In this document: positions 8,231 through 16,041 of the stretch, one piece after another
Position numbering within the stretch: the first letter of the stretch is position 1
How the letters are laid out: every line of letters starts with the position of its first letter
Source: Trichomonas vaginalis G3
Lineage: Eukaryota; Parabasalia; Trichomonadida; Trichomonadidae
Direction of reading: 5' to 3'
Assembly (NCBI RefSeq): GCF_026262505.1
Contig: NC_067207.1
Span: 27,558,082 to 27,622,081 of the forward strand
Length of the DNA stretch: 64,000 nucleotides
Translations under genes and position numbers: made by a program
The notes under the pieces: generated by a model
The model's input: the letters and a program-made list of their open reading frames with translations, nothing else
Database searches by the model: none
What the model was told of the DNA's origin: nothing

Positions 8231-10246
8231 TTACTTTGTCCCGTTGTTTGCGTATATCCTGAAACGAAATGTGTATGGTTTCCTTCTCCCCTGAGTGTCA
8301 CTCCAGTAACAATTTATAGCAAACTTAACGTCGTCTTTAACATCATATCCTTTACCTTTTGTCATTCCTGACCAATCCCAATATCTATGCTTATGCCAAC
8401 CTGCTTGAGATGTACTTAAATCTATGTAGTGACTGTGTGCAGGTAAATTTTCACCTGAAATCGTTTTACTTCCACCTGTTTCCTTTGAAGAGTTTGCACA
8501 ATACAAAAACCTGTCGACTATTTGTTCCCATGCACCAACACCAAACATTACTTGAGGACCTCTTGCTTCCATAGATGTATAAATAGAACCTACTGGGTTC
8601 ATTAAATCAAACATATGAGACATTATAGGATTGTCTCTTTTGAACTTAAAATATAGTGCAACTATTTCAGGTTTCTTCTGGTTTGTGTCAGAATATTTTT
8701 TATAATATAATCTTATGTTTTCAGGGTAGGTAAAATCTTGACTATAATATTTATTTCTGTCATCTTCATAATAGTATACTATTCTCGTTTTTTCTATTGC
8801 ATTATATCTTTTATATCTATAATAATCTAAATATAATGTTAGCTTTTGTTCATCTACATGTGGTGTTCTGACGTCATCTCCATAGTCATAATAATATGGT
8901 GCTGGAGCTGGGTCAGGCAATGTCATATCTGTCATTTCATAAACTCTTAAATATTTCTTTTGTTCGTCTCCATATAAGTTTAAGTAGCAGTTGTTGTCTA
9001 ATGGAACTTTAACTTGTGTACCATTATTCTTTTTATAGCTTACATACATTTCATTGTTATTTTTCGGAATGAGTTTATACCGTGTACCATTTTCTAAGGA
9101 CTGTACAAACTGCCATCTAAAATATTTATTTTCTTCATTGACAGAAAAGTCACCAACAATAGTTTCAATATTTTTTGTTCCTATCAAACTTTGGTATATT
9201 TCATTGACATATGTTTTATCTGCTTTATTTTCAAGGCTAACGTTTAAGTCTGTTATTTCAGAAGATGTATGTGTATGTCCAACGGCACTTTTCCTGTTTA
9301 AGGTTTCTTGTAAGTTTGTAATATTTGCAATGGTATGTGTATGTCCAACGGCACTTTTCCTGTTTAAGGTTTCTTGTAAGTTTGTAATATTTGCAATGGT
9401 ATGTGTATGTCCAACGGCACTTTTCCTGTTTAAGGTTTCTTGTAAGTTTGTAATATTTGCAATGGTATGTGTATGTCCAACGGCACTTTTCCTGTTTAAG
9501 GTTTCTTGTAAGTTTGTAATATTTGCAATGGTATGTGTATGTCCAACGGCACTTTTCCTGTTTAAGGTTTCTTGTAAGTCTGTTATTTCAGATATAGAAT
9601 GTGTATGTCCAACGGCACTTTTCCTGTTTAAGGTTTCTTGTAAGTCTGTTATTTCAGATATAGAATGTGTATGTCCAACGGCACTTTTCCTGTTTAAGGT
9701 TTCTTGTAAGTTTGTAATATTTGCAATGGTATGTGTATGTCCAACGGCACTTTTACTGTTTAAGGTTTCTTGTAAGTCTGTTATTTCAGATATAGAATGT
9801 ATATGAGTCTTTTTAGAATATTCGTTTTCAGCTCTTGTCACTTCACTTGACATTTTATTGTCAACATATGTTTTGTCTGCTAGTTCAGGATGAGTATGTT
9901 CTTTTGTTGCATAAGCATTGTTAGCTCTTTCTTCTTCTTTTGCTATTGCATCGTCTACATATTCTTTGTCAGCTTTGTTGTCAACATCTGCTTTCAAAAG
10001 AAGTTCATTTATAGGTTTCTCGTTTAAAGTTCCTTTTGTTGGATTTATACAGACAGTATGGTTCTTCTTGTCTTGAAACAGAAACTCATCTGTCATTGGG
10101 TTTAATGTCAGTTTTAAGTTTCCTTCTTTCAATGACTCAGATATCTTAGAATAGTTTGAAAAGTTTGTTGTGTTCTTATTTAGAGCTTGCATAATGAGTT
10201 GTCGGTTGTGTTGTATTTCTCTCATAGACGCTGTTTCATTTGACAT
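8231..10246 (-). CDS. Phage-tail-fibre-like protein with 22-residue repeats
   Basis: The open frame gives about 671 residues from MSNETASMREI; the ATG at 10246 is preferred over an upstream TTG because it follows the element's leader motif. Residues about 135-340 hold eight 22-residue repeats of the type HTH-(TIANITN or SISEITD)-LQETLNRKSAVG, like repeats in long tail fibres of T4-like phages. The C-terminal part has PVGSIYTSM, a GAWEQI.DRFLY segment, GGSKTISGENLPAHSH and a final FRFRIYANN, which resembles the tail-collar/receptor-tip domain of phage fibres and gp10-like proteins. It may form a virion spike. It is the best preserved large gene of the element. Confidence 0.75.
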   Translation of the reverse strand: MSNETASMREIQHNRQLIMQALNKNTTNFSNYSKISESLKEGNLKLTLNPMTDEFLFQDKKNHTVCINPTKGTLNEKPINELLLKADVDNKADKEYVDDAIAKEEERANNAYATKEHTHPELADKTYVDNKMSSEVTRAENEYSKKTHIHSISEITDLQETLNSKSAVGHTHTIANITNLQETLNRKSAVGHTHSISEITDLQETLNRKSAVGHTHSISEITDLQETLNRKSAVGHTHTIANITNLQETLNRKSAVGHTHTIANITNLQETLNRKSAVGHTHTIANITNLQETLNRKSAVGHTHTIANITNLQETLNRKSAVGHTHTSSEITDLNVSLENKADKTYVNEIYQSLIGTKNIETIVGDFSVNEENKYFRWQFVQSLENGTRYKLIPKNNNEMYVSYKKNNGTQVKVPLDNNCYLNLYGDEQKKYLRVYEMTDMTLPDPAPAPYYYDYGDDVRTPHVDEQKLTLYLDYYRYKRYNAIEKTRIVYYYEDDRNKYYSQDFTYPENIRLYYKKYSDTNQKKPEIVALYFKFKRDNPIMSHMFDLMNPVGSIYTSMEARGPQVMFGVGAWEQIVDRFLYCANSSKETGGSKTISGENLPAHSHYIDLSTSQAGWHKHRYWDWSGMTKGKGYDVKDDVKFAINCYWSDTQGRRKPYTFRFRIYANNGTK
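9250..9800 (-). repeat. Eight 66-bp in-frame repeats inside the fibre gene
   Basis: The string CCAACGGCAC recurs exactly every 66 bases from about 9280 to 9742 (plus-strand view), eight times. Two variants alternate at one 20-base block, giving TIANITN or SISEITD; outside it, copies are almost identical even at silent sites. That implies recent expansion or gene conversion. The length is a multiple of three, so copy number can change without loss of frame. Confidence 0.9.
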
Positions 10247-10264
10247 TTTTATTCTAGATAAAAT
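10247..10264. promoter_or_regulatory. Divergent TTTTTATTCTAGATAAAA promoter
   Basis: This 18-base near-palindrome lies between the fibre start (ATG at 10246, minus) and the copy B start (ATG at 10265, plus). Both genes therefore read a T-rich leader, TTTTTATTCTAG or TTTTATCTAGAA, directly before their ATG. The central TCTAGA is of interest because AT-rich TCTA motifs are late promoters in some giant viruses and their virophages. Whether the same applies here is untested. Confidence 0.4.
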
Positions 10265-11112
10265 ATGCTTCCAATAGAAAAGAAAATTCAAGAGTTGCTA
10301 CAACTAAACCATTAGATGAACTTTTTACTAATGTCGGTCAAAAGTTTGAGACAGAGACCGTAAAGCATGAAGGCTATCGTTTTGACTACCCATTAAGATG
10401 GCTAAGAGACCCATCTGTCACAAAAGCTATTGGCTTTCGTAGAATGAAGTTCATTTCAGAAGCCATACATGGTTTCCCATTTACGGTCGGTTTTGAAGTT
10501 CGATACTATAACAAAGAAAAACGTATGTATGAGAAATTTGAACAGGGAAAACTTTTACAAGTTAGTTTGCTTGTAAACTTAGAAACAACTCTTCAAGCTT
10601 TTCAAGAAAAAATAAACGATATCTATATCGAATATGCAAACCAGTATAACATTGACGAGGGAGAGTACCATCTCGATATTATTTATGACAGGAAAAATGC
10701 AACTGTTAAAATCAATAAAATAGAAGACCTTGGAGAAAACGTTTATATTTCTACAAAATATAACAACTTGGCATGGTATAGATTTATGAGGATGTTAAAT
10801 CAGCCTGCAGCATATCCAGTACACCCAGACTTTTATGAAGTCGAAAACCCTAATGGAACATATGAAAATGTTTTCGACCCAGCTGCTATTATTGTTCATG
10901 CTTCATTTTCTGGCGCCCAAAACTCTTTCTTATGCTTGGCAAATGACTTTTACGAAAAACCTACAAAGTTATACGAACCACCAAGTGGAAGTATTTCAGA
11001 CTTTCAAGTATGGTTTACTACAGATGGAAGAAAAAGAATAATTCCATTATACCATGCGTTTTACTTAGAACTTAGTTTCATATACAACTACTATCGAACG
11101 GTAAAAATATAA
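10265..11112 (+). CDS. Copy B of the unknown Maverick-type protein
   Basis: An ATG at 10265 follows the shared leader but is out of frame with the body. The frame reading TTKPLDELFTNVGQKF opens at about 10270 and continues, uninterrupted, through RFDYPLRWLRDPS, AIGFRR, FDPAAIIVHASFSGAQ, YEPPSGSISDFQVWF and FYLELSFIYNYYR to TAA at 11112. One missing base near 10270 would explain the start. Compared with copy A at 4334-5198, it is on the opposite strand, is far better preserved and has no HNH part attached. An internal ATG at 10444 would give 222 residues. Function is unknown. It converges with the small protein at 11117, leaving four bases between them. Confidence 0.6.
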
Positions 11113-11116
11113 TTTT

Positions 11117-11359
11117 TTAATACGGTTGAGGTGTTGGATTTGGTTGCCAACTAGACTGTGGTGCAGGTTCAGGCTGTTGTATAACAGGAGCTTGTTCTTC
11201 TGGTTCAGGGTCTTTAGGTATAATACCAACGAACTGACCTACTCTTTTACCAATATTTTTGACTCCGTTCCAAATTCCTCTTCCGACAGATTTTATTCCA
11301 TTCCATATACCTCTTCCAACATTTCGAAAGAAGTTTCCAATACTACTGAAGAAACCCAT
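11117..11359 (-). CDS. Small amphipathic protein, MGFFSSIG type
   Basis: This is an intact frame of 80 residues with an ATG at 11359 and the leader GATTTTTACATATAGTAA. Residues 1-45 contain two copies of a VGRGIWNG(I/V)K module, strongly amphipathic and basic. Residues 50-80 are Pro/Gln/Glu-rich. The start MG(F/L)F and the basic amphipathic N-terminus match the 119-residue protein at 6852-7211, so the two are likely diverged equivalents. A role in membrane disruption or as a minor capsid component is inference by analogy with Polinton and adenoviral proteins. Confidence 0.6.
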   Translation of the reverse strand: MGFFSSIGNFFRNVGRGIWNGIKSVGRGIWNGVKNIGKRVGQFVGIIPKDPEPEEQAPVIQQPEPAPQSSWQPNPTPQPY

Positions 11360-11376
11360 TTACTATATGTAAAAAT

Positions 11377-11739
11377 CTAATGTCCGCCTAGTCTCTTACG
11401 TTTCCTGTTGAGTTCCATAGCATTCTTTAACTGGAGCTCATACATTCTGTTTCTCCTCTGGTAGAAAACATATTCTGGGTCAACTCCTGTGTTTGCGTCA
11501 TCTGCATAAAGTTGTTTATATCCCACTTCAGGGTTTGTATAAAACTCTTTCCATCTCATATTTGCATACCATGGTGGCAAACCTAACGCAGCGTCATTTG
11601 ACATGGCAGTTTGCATTTGTACATCTGTTGGCACTTGACCATAGTTTGCCATTGCAGTTTGTATTCTAACTTCATTTGGAATATTCTCTGGGTTTGGTTG
11701 TCCAGGTTGCTGTGCATTCGCTAAGTTCTGTGCGTCCAT
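11377..11739 (-). CDS. Hypothetical Maverick protein, 120 residues
   Basis: The frame is intact from ATG at 11739 to TAG near 11377, with the leader ATTTTTATCTAATATTAA. The N-terminal half is Asn/Gln/Pro-rich with two copies of a VQTAMAN/VQMQTAMSN-type segment. The C-terminal half is charged and ends in a basic NRKRKRLGGH tail. A GH-like ending after a small basic tail recalls processed virion proteins, but no protease gene is seen here. It sits 17 bases upstream of the MGFFSSIG gene, each with its own leader. The family is not recognised. Confidence 0.6.
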   Translation of the reverse strand: MDAQNLANAQQPGQPNPENIPNEVRIQTAMANYGQVPTDVQMQTAMSNDAALGLPPWYANMRWKEFYTNPEVGYKQLYADDANTGVDPEYVFYQRRNRMYELQLKNAMELNRKRKRLGGH

Positions 11740-11762
11740 TTAATATTAGATAAAAATATCTC

Positions 11763-11894
11763 TTACGAGTACATATGCTGAACATTTGCAGGCATTGGTT
11801 CATCTTCATATTCTCTGTACTTTTCTGCCACGTCAAATAAATAAATGACACAATGGAAAAAACCTAAAACAAGTAGTCCTATTTCAAACCACAT
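11763..11894 (-). CDS. 43-residue single-pass membrane protein
   Basis: An ATG at 11894 lies inside the last codons of the methyltransferase gene (16-base overlap, different frame) and gives 43 residues to TAA at 11763. Residues 4-20 (EIGLLVLGFFHCVIYLF) form one hydrophobic helix. The rest is an acidic, Tyr-rich tail (DVAEKYREYEDEPMP). It fills the only gap between the methyltransferase and the 120-residue gene, as expected of a compact viral layout. It has no TTTTTA leader of its own, so it would have to share the methyltransferase message. Confidence 0.5.
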   Translation of the reverse strand: MWFEIGLLVLGFFHCVIYLFDVAEKYREYEDEPMPANVQHMYS

Positions 11895-12697
11895 TTACTT
11901 ACTAATAAAATTTCTTTGTTATGACACTTTCTCCGGTTTATAGGACCTCTCTCATATTCTATCTTGTCATATCTAAACTCATAGTCATGTATGTCCTCTA
12001 ACCATCTCATAACGGTTTCCAAACCACTTTTATCGGATGTAAAGTAAAAGCATGGATGGTTATGTAAAACGTCTAAAGTTTCTAAAGAGTCTCTCAAAGT
12101 CCAGTCTACTTGGTATTGAAAATCCCATGTGTTATAGAACGGCGGGTCCACTATAAAGAAAACATTTTCCTTGTCTTTATATTTTTCATACAACTCTGTC
12201 CAATGACATCTCACAAACTCTATACCCTCAATATATTTTTCTATGTCCTCTTTGAAAACATTTGTATAGTTAAGATATAAAACTTTTGACATAAGTGTTT
12301 CAATGTCATGAACTCTTATAGAACCACTATATAATAGTCTAGCAGATATACTATCCCAGTCTATATATTCTGCTTTTTTCAAAACCTCTCTCACAATATT
12401 TTTGTTATCTAATGGTATACGTTCCATCTTACCTATAGGTATCTTTTCTTTTAACTCTTTCAATATATTGTTTGTATCTGGTATATGTTTGAGACGGTCC
12501 ATATAGTTGTCGAAGTCATTGCATATAATCTTTGAGTCTGGGAATATTGTATGACATAAATGGGATATATAGAAACTTCCACCGAACAAATCTACAAATG
12601 TTAGACCATTCGGTAGTTTCTTAAGTTCTCTCAATATAATATCTTTACATCTACTCTTATTTCCAAAGAACGGTAACGGTGGTTTTGTAAAATTCAT
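11879..12697 (-). CDS. D12-class (Dam-like) DNA adenine-N6 methyltransferase
   Basis: This intact frame of 272 residues has its ATG at 12697 and a TTTTTATTATTATATATAA leader. An N-terminal PPLPFFGNKS segment matches the SAM-binding motif of D12/Dam enzymes. FVDLFGG follows at about residues 34-40, and VDPPFYN at about residues 183-189 is the DPPY-type catalytic motif with Phe for Tyr. The family transfers methyl from SAM to adenine N6 in DNA. N6-methyladenine is reported in Trichomonas, and Dam-like genes are known from its Maverick elements, so this could be one of the sources. The target site cannot be read from the sequence. Confidence 0.8.
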   Translation of the reverse strand: MNFTKPPLPFFGNKSRCKDIILRELKKLPNGLTFVDLFGGSFYISHLCHTIFPDSKIICNDFDNYMDRLKHIPDTNNILKELKEKIPIGKMERIPLDNKNIVREVLKKAEYIDWDSISARLLYSGSIRVHDIETLMSKVLYLNYTNVFKEDIEKYIEGIEFVRCHWTELYEKYKDKENVFFIVDPPFYNTWDFQYQVDWTLRDSLETLDVLHNHPCFYFTSDKSGLETVMRWLEDIHDYEFRYDKIEYERGPINRRKCHNKEILLVSKCGLK

Positions 12698-12699
12698 TT

Positions 12700-12960
12700 A
12701 TATATAATAATAAAAATGTTTTTACCCGAAAAGTGATAGAAAAGTGACAAAACATGAAAACATATATAATTTGTGAAAAGCGACACAAAAAGTGTCACCG
12801 GCTGGTCGGCTGGGGTTCGGTCCTCCTCTTGGGTCTTGGGCAAAATTTCTTAGGGCTAGAAGGGGCGCAGCCCCTGGAAGCCCCTCATACCTGACCTAAA
12901 CAACATTTTATTAACATGTATCAGTTCAAAAAACAAATAATAATAATAAAAATGTTTTGT
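12700..12960. other. GC-rich, hairpin-containing probable right edge of the element
   Basis: Between the methyltransferase start and Pop1 lies a segment with a sharp GC-rich island (12795-12885). It has two hairpins: GACAC/GTGTC around AAAAA (12783-12797) and AGGGGC/GCCCCT around GCA (12861-12875). The AT-rich string AATAATAAAAATGTTTT occurs on both sides (about 12707 and 12940). GAAAAGTGA is directly repeated at about 12729 and 12741. Host sequence (Pop1 3' end) begins at 12969, so the element boundary should be here, but I could not define a terminal repeat or target duplication. Confidence 0.45.
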
Positions 12961-12968
12961 ATAAAACA

Positions 12969-14741
12969 TTAAATTAAATACAACCAAACATGGTGATAAA
13001 ACTGAGAGCCTTGTTCTTTCATCATAGCTAATCTGGCACCATTTTTCGGTTTCTCGACATTTATACTCAAGTCAAAAGAAGAGGGAAGTTCCTCGAACGA
13101 TAATGAGTTTACAAACCCGATTCCCTTTCCTTTTCCAGCCAATAATGAGTTTCTTCCATCAGAAACAACTCCAATTCTCTTTCTCTCTCCTTTCAATTCT
13201 ATTACTTTGCCGATTGATTCAATATCTTCTTTCTCAGGAACATATAAGATTGCAAATCTTGAGGGAGAACCTCTTCTGCAGCATACAATCTTAACTCTTG
13301 CAAAAGCATCGTCTATTGGTTCCTTTGTTAAATAGAAAGGAGTTGGAAATTCGAAGAATGAGAGGTCAATTCTTTTTCCTGGAGGTTTTGAGTTGTTTTC
13401 CTTTGTGAGTTCGAGCATTTCTCTTGTCCATTCCTTGAATCCTTCCTCTGTTTCTGGTCTAGACTGTGGAAATGCGAACTTATTCGATTCTAATTCGATC
13501 AACCTTGATTCTTCAAGTCCAATAGCCCTGGCACCTGTCTTTACAAGTGATCTCCATGCTGCGGCACCTGTTCCAAATGGAAGAATCATAATCCATGATG
13601 AGCCAAATTTTGAAAAAGTGACACGTTGAATTAAAATCAACGGTAATCTACCTGTTGGACCATCTGCTGAAGGGAAGAGGAGTTTTGCACGCTCTGCATT
13701 GAAGTTTTGGTTGCTTGGAATTGGGCATTCGCTGCATCCATTGAAAAGTGACGAATCTGAAAGAGATTGAACGAGATCTGGTTGAGAGAATATATCTACT
13801 GGTGTTCCTGTGACTTCTCTTGTGTATTCTGATGGTACAGAACGTGGATCCGATGAGATATATGAGATGGAAAATCCTGGAGGGACTGTTCCTGGTCCTT
13901 TCAAGGAGTAGAGCGTATTAACGAGTTGTTCTGAGTTCTCTTTGTTAGGTGGTAATGCTTTGAGAATGTTTTCTGTAGATTTTGGTCCGAATAATTCGAA
14001 AATATTAATTTCTCCCTCTAAAGATCGGACTTGGAGACCTTCAAGAGAAGAAATAATAACAGATGTCAAAAGTGGATGACAAATGCACCACAAGTGATCA
14101 CCAGATATCCTGTAAAACTGTGCAGGTCCGATTGCACATTCTGGGTATTTATTTGGTGGGTATAAGTCTAATTCGAAAAGACTACGTAACGATGGCTCAA
14201 TGTATGTGTCTGGTGCAACCATTGATTGGAGGCGTTCGTTGATGGTTTCAAGGGATCCTTTAATATCTATAATGTTTGTGTAAGATATATCTCTGAGAGT
14301 AGATGTTTCTGATGTCTGTCGTATCATTGATCGTGTTCCTTTCATTGTTGGCGAATAAGGAATTTTCCATCCCCATAAATCTTTGATGTGAAAACGTTTT
14401 GCATGCCATAAATGCGTTTCAAGCCATTTGTGTTTCTCATTTCTGTGCTTACATAATTCCCTTCCATGTGCTCTGAATTGATTTGGATCACGACCAGAAG
14501 GTTTGTTTCGAGCTTTCGCTTGTGCTGCACCGGCAACTTGCTCTTCGACTGATTTCCTCATCTTTTTTGGAACTTTCTTGATATCATAGCTCATTGCTCT
14601 CCTTCGAAGATGATTTGGTAATTTTTGGAATACGCGTTTATGACCTGGCTTTGAATTTTCCATATTCTTGATCATTTCGGATATGGCTGGATCGCATCTT
14701 TTCGCTAAATCTGCTACTTTAACGTCTGGAGAATCACCCAT
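12969..14741 (-). CDS. POP1: RNase P/MRP subunit Pop1
   Basis: The frame encodes about 590 residues. The ATG at 14741 (MGDSPDVKVADLAKR) is chosen because the longer frame has only a GTG upstream. Residues about 45-150 match the Pop1 N-terminal domain: KLPNHLRRRAMSYDIKKVP, then KWLETHLWHAKRFH and LWGWKIPY. The middle part (about 360-460) with PLILIQRVTFSKFGSSWIMI and AAWRSLV corresponds to the POPLD domain. Pop1 is the large scaffold protein of RNase P and MRP, which process tRNA and rRNA precursors. It is shorter than animal and fungal Pop1 but keeps both hallmark domains and has no disruption. The transposon relics end just past its stop. Confidence 0.9.
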   Translation of the reverse strand: MGDSPDVKVADLAKRCDPAISEMIKNMENSKPGHKRVFQKLPNHLRRRAMSYDIKKVPKKMRKSVEEQVAGAAQAKARNKPSGRDPNQFRAHGRELCKHRNEKHKWLETHLWHAKRFHIKDLWGWKIPYSPTMKGTRSMIRQTSETSTLRDISYTNIIDIKGSLETINERLQSMVAPDTYIEPSLRSLFELDLYPPNKYPECAIGPAQFYRISGDHLWCICHPLLTSVIISSLEGLQVRSLEGEINIFELFGPKSTENILKALPPNKENSEQLVNTLYSLKGPGTVPPGFSISYISSDPRSVPSEYTREVTGTPVDIFSQPDLVQSLSDSSLFNGCSECPIPSNQNFNAERAKLLFPSADGPTGRLPLILIQRVTFSKFGSSWIMILPFGTGAAAWRSLVKTGARAIGLEESRLIELESNKFAFPQSRPETEEGFKEWTREMLELTKENNSKPPGKRIDLSFFEFPTPFYLTKEPIDDAFARVKIVCCRRGSPSRFAILYVPEKEDIESIGKVIELKGERKRIGVVSDGRNSLLAGKGKGIGFVNSLSFEELPSSFDLSINVEKPKNGARLAMMKEQGSQFYHHVWLYLI

Positions 14742-14995
14742 ATCCCAATTAAAAATCAATGGGTCACTTTTTTGTGTCACGTTTAGAAATAATGAAGCAC
14801 AAGAAAAAAATGTTTGATAATGAGAGTTAGAAATGAACTTTTTACATAAACTGATTTAATGAAGTAAGCCAGAACTATTGGTGTTGGTTTCATCAATAGT
14901 TTTTGTTGAAATCATGTTTGGAATTTTCAAATGGCCATATGAATTGAATAGGTTATGTTACGTTATAAACCAAACTAAAAATTAAGAAATGTGAA

Positions 14996-15066
14996 TCCGA
15001 CATCGTTCATCGGTTAGGATAAGCGGTTCTCATCCGCTGGAGCGGGGTTCGACTCCCCGTGTCGGA
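14996..15066 (+). tRNA. tRNA-Glu (anticodon CTC)
   Basis: The 71-base cloverleaf has acceptor arms TCCGACA and TGTCGGA, a D-arm with GGTTAGGA, anticodon stem AGCGG/CCGCT with loop TTCTCAT (anticodon CTC, reading GAG), and a T-arm CGGGG-TTCGACT-CCCCG. The A- and B-box (GGTTCGACTCC) internal Pol III promoters are intact. The overall sequence is typical of eukaryotic tRNA-Glu. No intron is present. Confidence 0.95.
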
Positions 15067-15072
15067 AAATTC

Positions 15073-15078
15073 TTTTTT
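15073..15078 (+). terminator. Pol III terminator of tRNA-Glu
   Basis: A run of six T residues, followed by a second run of eight from about 15081, starts seven bases after the tRNA. Oligo-T on the non-template strand is the standard RNA polymerase III stop. Confidence 0.8.
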
Positions 15079-15297
15079 ATTTTTTTTCTTGACTGAAGAT
15101 GGAATTATTCATTTGAAGATAAGTCAAGCTTTTTTTGCTTGTGATTTACTTTCTTTTTAATCATGTATAAGCTAATCAATGAAATTCATTCATTTTAAAA
15201 GATTATCAAAAAAAGAAATTTGAATCTTAAGGATATAAATGTTTAAAGTCAAATAAACACAAACAAAGTATTATAATAATATTGCTTAATACTGATA

Positions 15298-15981
15298 TTA
15301 GGCTGATTGTAAGTTAGTCAAGATTGTATTGAATAAATCCCTCATATTATCTATTGAATGTAATTTATGTATAGCAATATCGTCCATTTTTCTGGTCCTG
15401 AATCTAAAATGAAATGGTAATTCTGGATTTATTATTGGATCTAAAATTTCAATATCTGTAAGTTGAAAACGTATTTTCTCTGTGGTCTTCTTTTCGATTA
15501 ATACTTCTCCTTGATTAACATTCCATTTTTGGCGGAGTGCTAAAATAGTATGTGGTTTCACGGAAATTGAGCAATCTCTTAAGTATTTCGGTTGAGAAAT
15601 CCATTGTTCGCGTTGTTTTTTACAAATTTTGATTAAAGTTATGAGATTAAAAGTTTCATATGTATAAATATAAAGTCTGAAGTTGCGCATTGGAGGTCGG
15701 GTACCAATTATTTCAATAACATCCGGTTTTGAACTATTTGATGATGGAATGAACTCTGCAAAGCCTAAATGAATTGTTGAGAATAATTCGCGCTCTTCTG
15801 TGTTTTCTTTCACGCTGTAGAAATCAAGGTAGTAACTGTTTATTTCACACCAGTATGTTATCCATGCATTTCCATCTAAGGATACGTTCAGAAACATAAA
15901 TTCGAAAAAAAAATAAAGAAAATTGTCAAAATTTGGATTGATGTAATAATTAGAGTATAACATAAACAAGCAAATTACCAT
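15298..15981 (-). CDS. Protein with a PH-like domain
   Basis: The frame starts at ATG 15981 (227 residues), but the hydrophobic first 28 residues may be leader. A second ATG at 15897 gives 199 residues beginning MFLNVSLDGNAW. From there the pattern (W..YWCEINSYYLDFYS, then alternating strands, RLYIYTYETFNLITLIKICKKQREQWI) resembles a pleckstrin-homology fold with its C-terminal helix and Trp. The remaining 90 residues could form a second beta-rich module. PH domains bind phosphoinositides or proteins. The assignment rests on pattern only. It is divergent from the BTB gene at 16042. Confidence 0.5.
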   Translation of the reverse strand: MVICLFMLYSNYYINPNFDNFLYFFFEFMFLNVSLDGNAWITYWCEINSYYLDFYSVKENTEERELFSTIHLGFAEFIPSSNSSKPDVIEIIGTRPPMRNFRLYIYTYETFNLITLIKICKKQREQWISQPKYLRDCSISVKPHTILALRQKWNVNQGEVLIEKKTTEKIRFQLTDIEILDPIINPELPFHFRFRTRKMDDIAIHKLHSIDNMRDLFNTILTNLQSA

Positions 15982-16041
15982 CTTTTTTAGGTGATATCAA
16001 AGATTAAAAGTGACACTAGCTCGGTGAATTTGGAAAATAAT

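Noticed and set aside
9250-9800. CRISPR or satellite
   Set aside because: The 66-bp repeats are in frame within a long protein and code for a known fibre-type repeat.
8231-12697. Bacterial or phage contamination (fibre, Dam-like methylase)
   Set aside because: The stretch shares AT-rich codon use and leaders with integrase of Maverick type and lies between trichomonad sequences. Such genes are known in Trichomonas Mavericks.
14741-14780. GTG start for Pop1
   Set aside because: Trichomonad genes start with ATG. The first ATG at 14741 begins before the conserved domain.
15991-16041. GTG start for the BTB protein
   Set aside because: ATG at 16042 is upstream of the BTB fold, and the extra 17 codons look like leader sequence.
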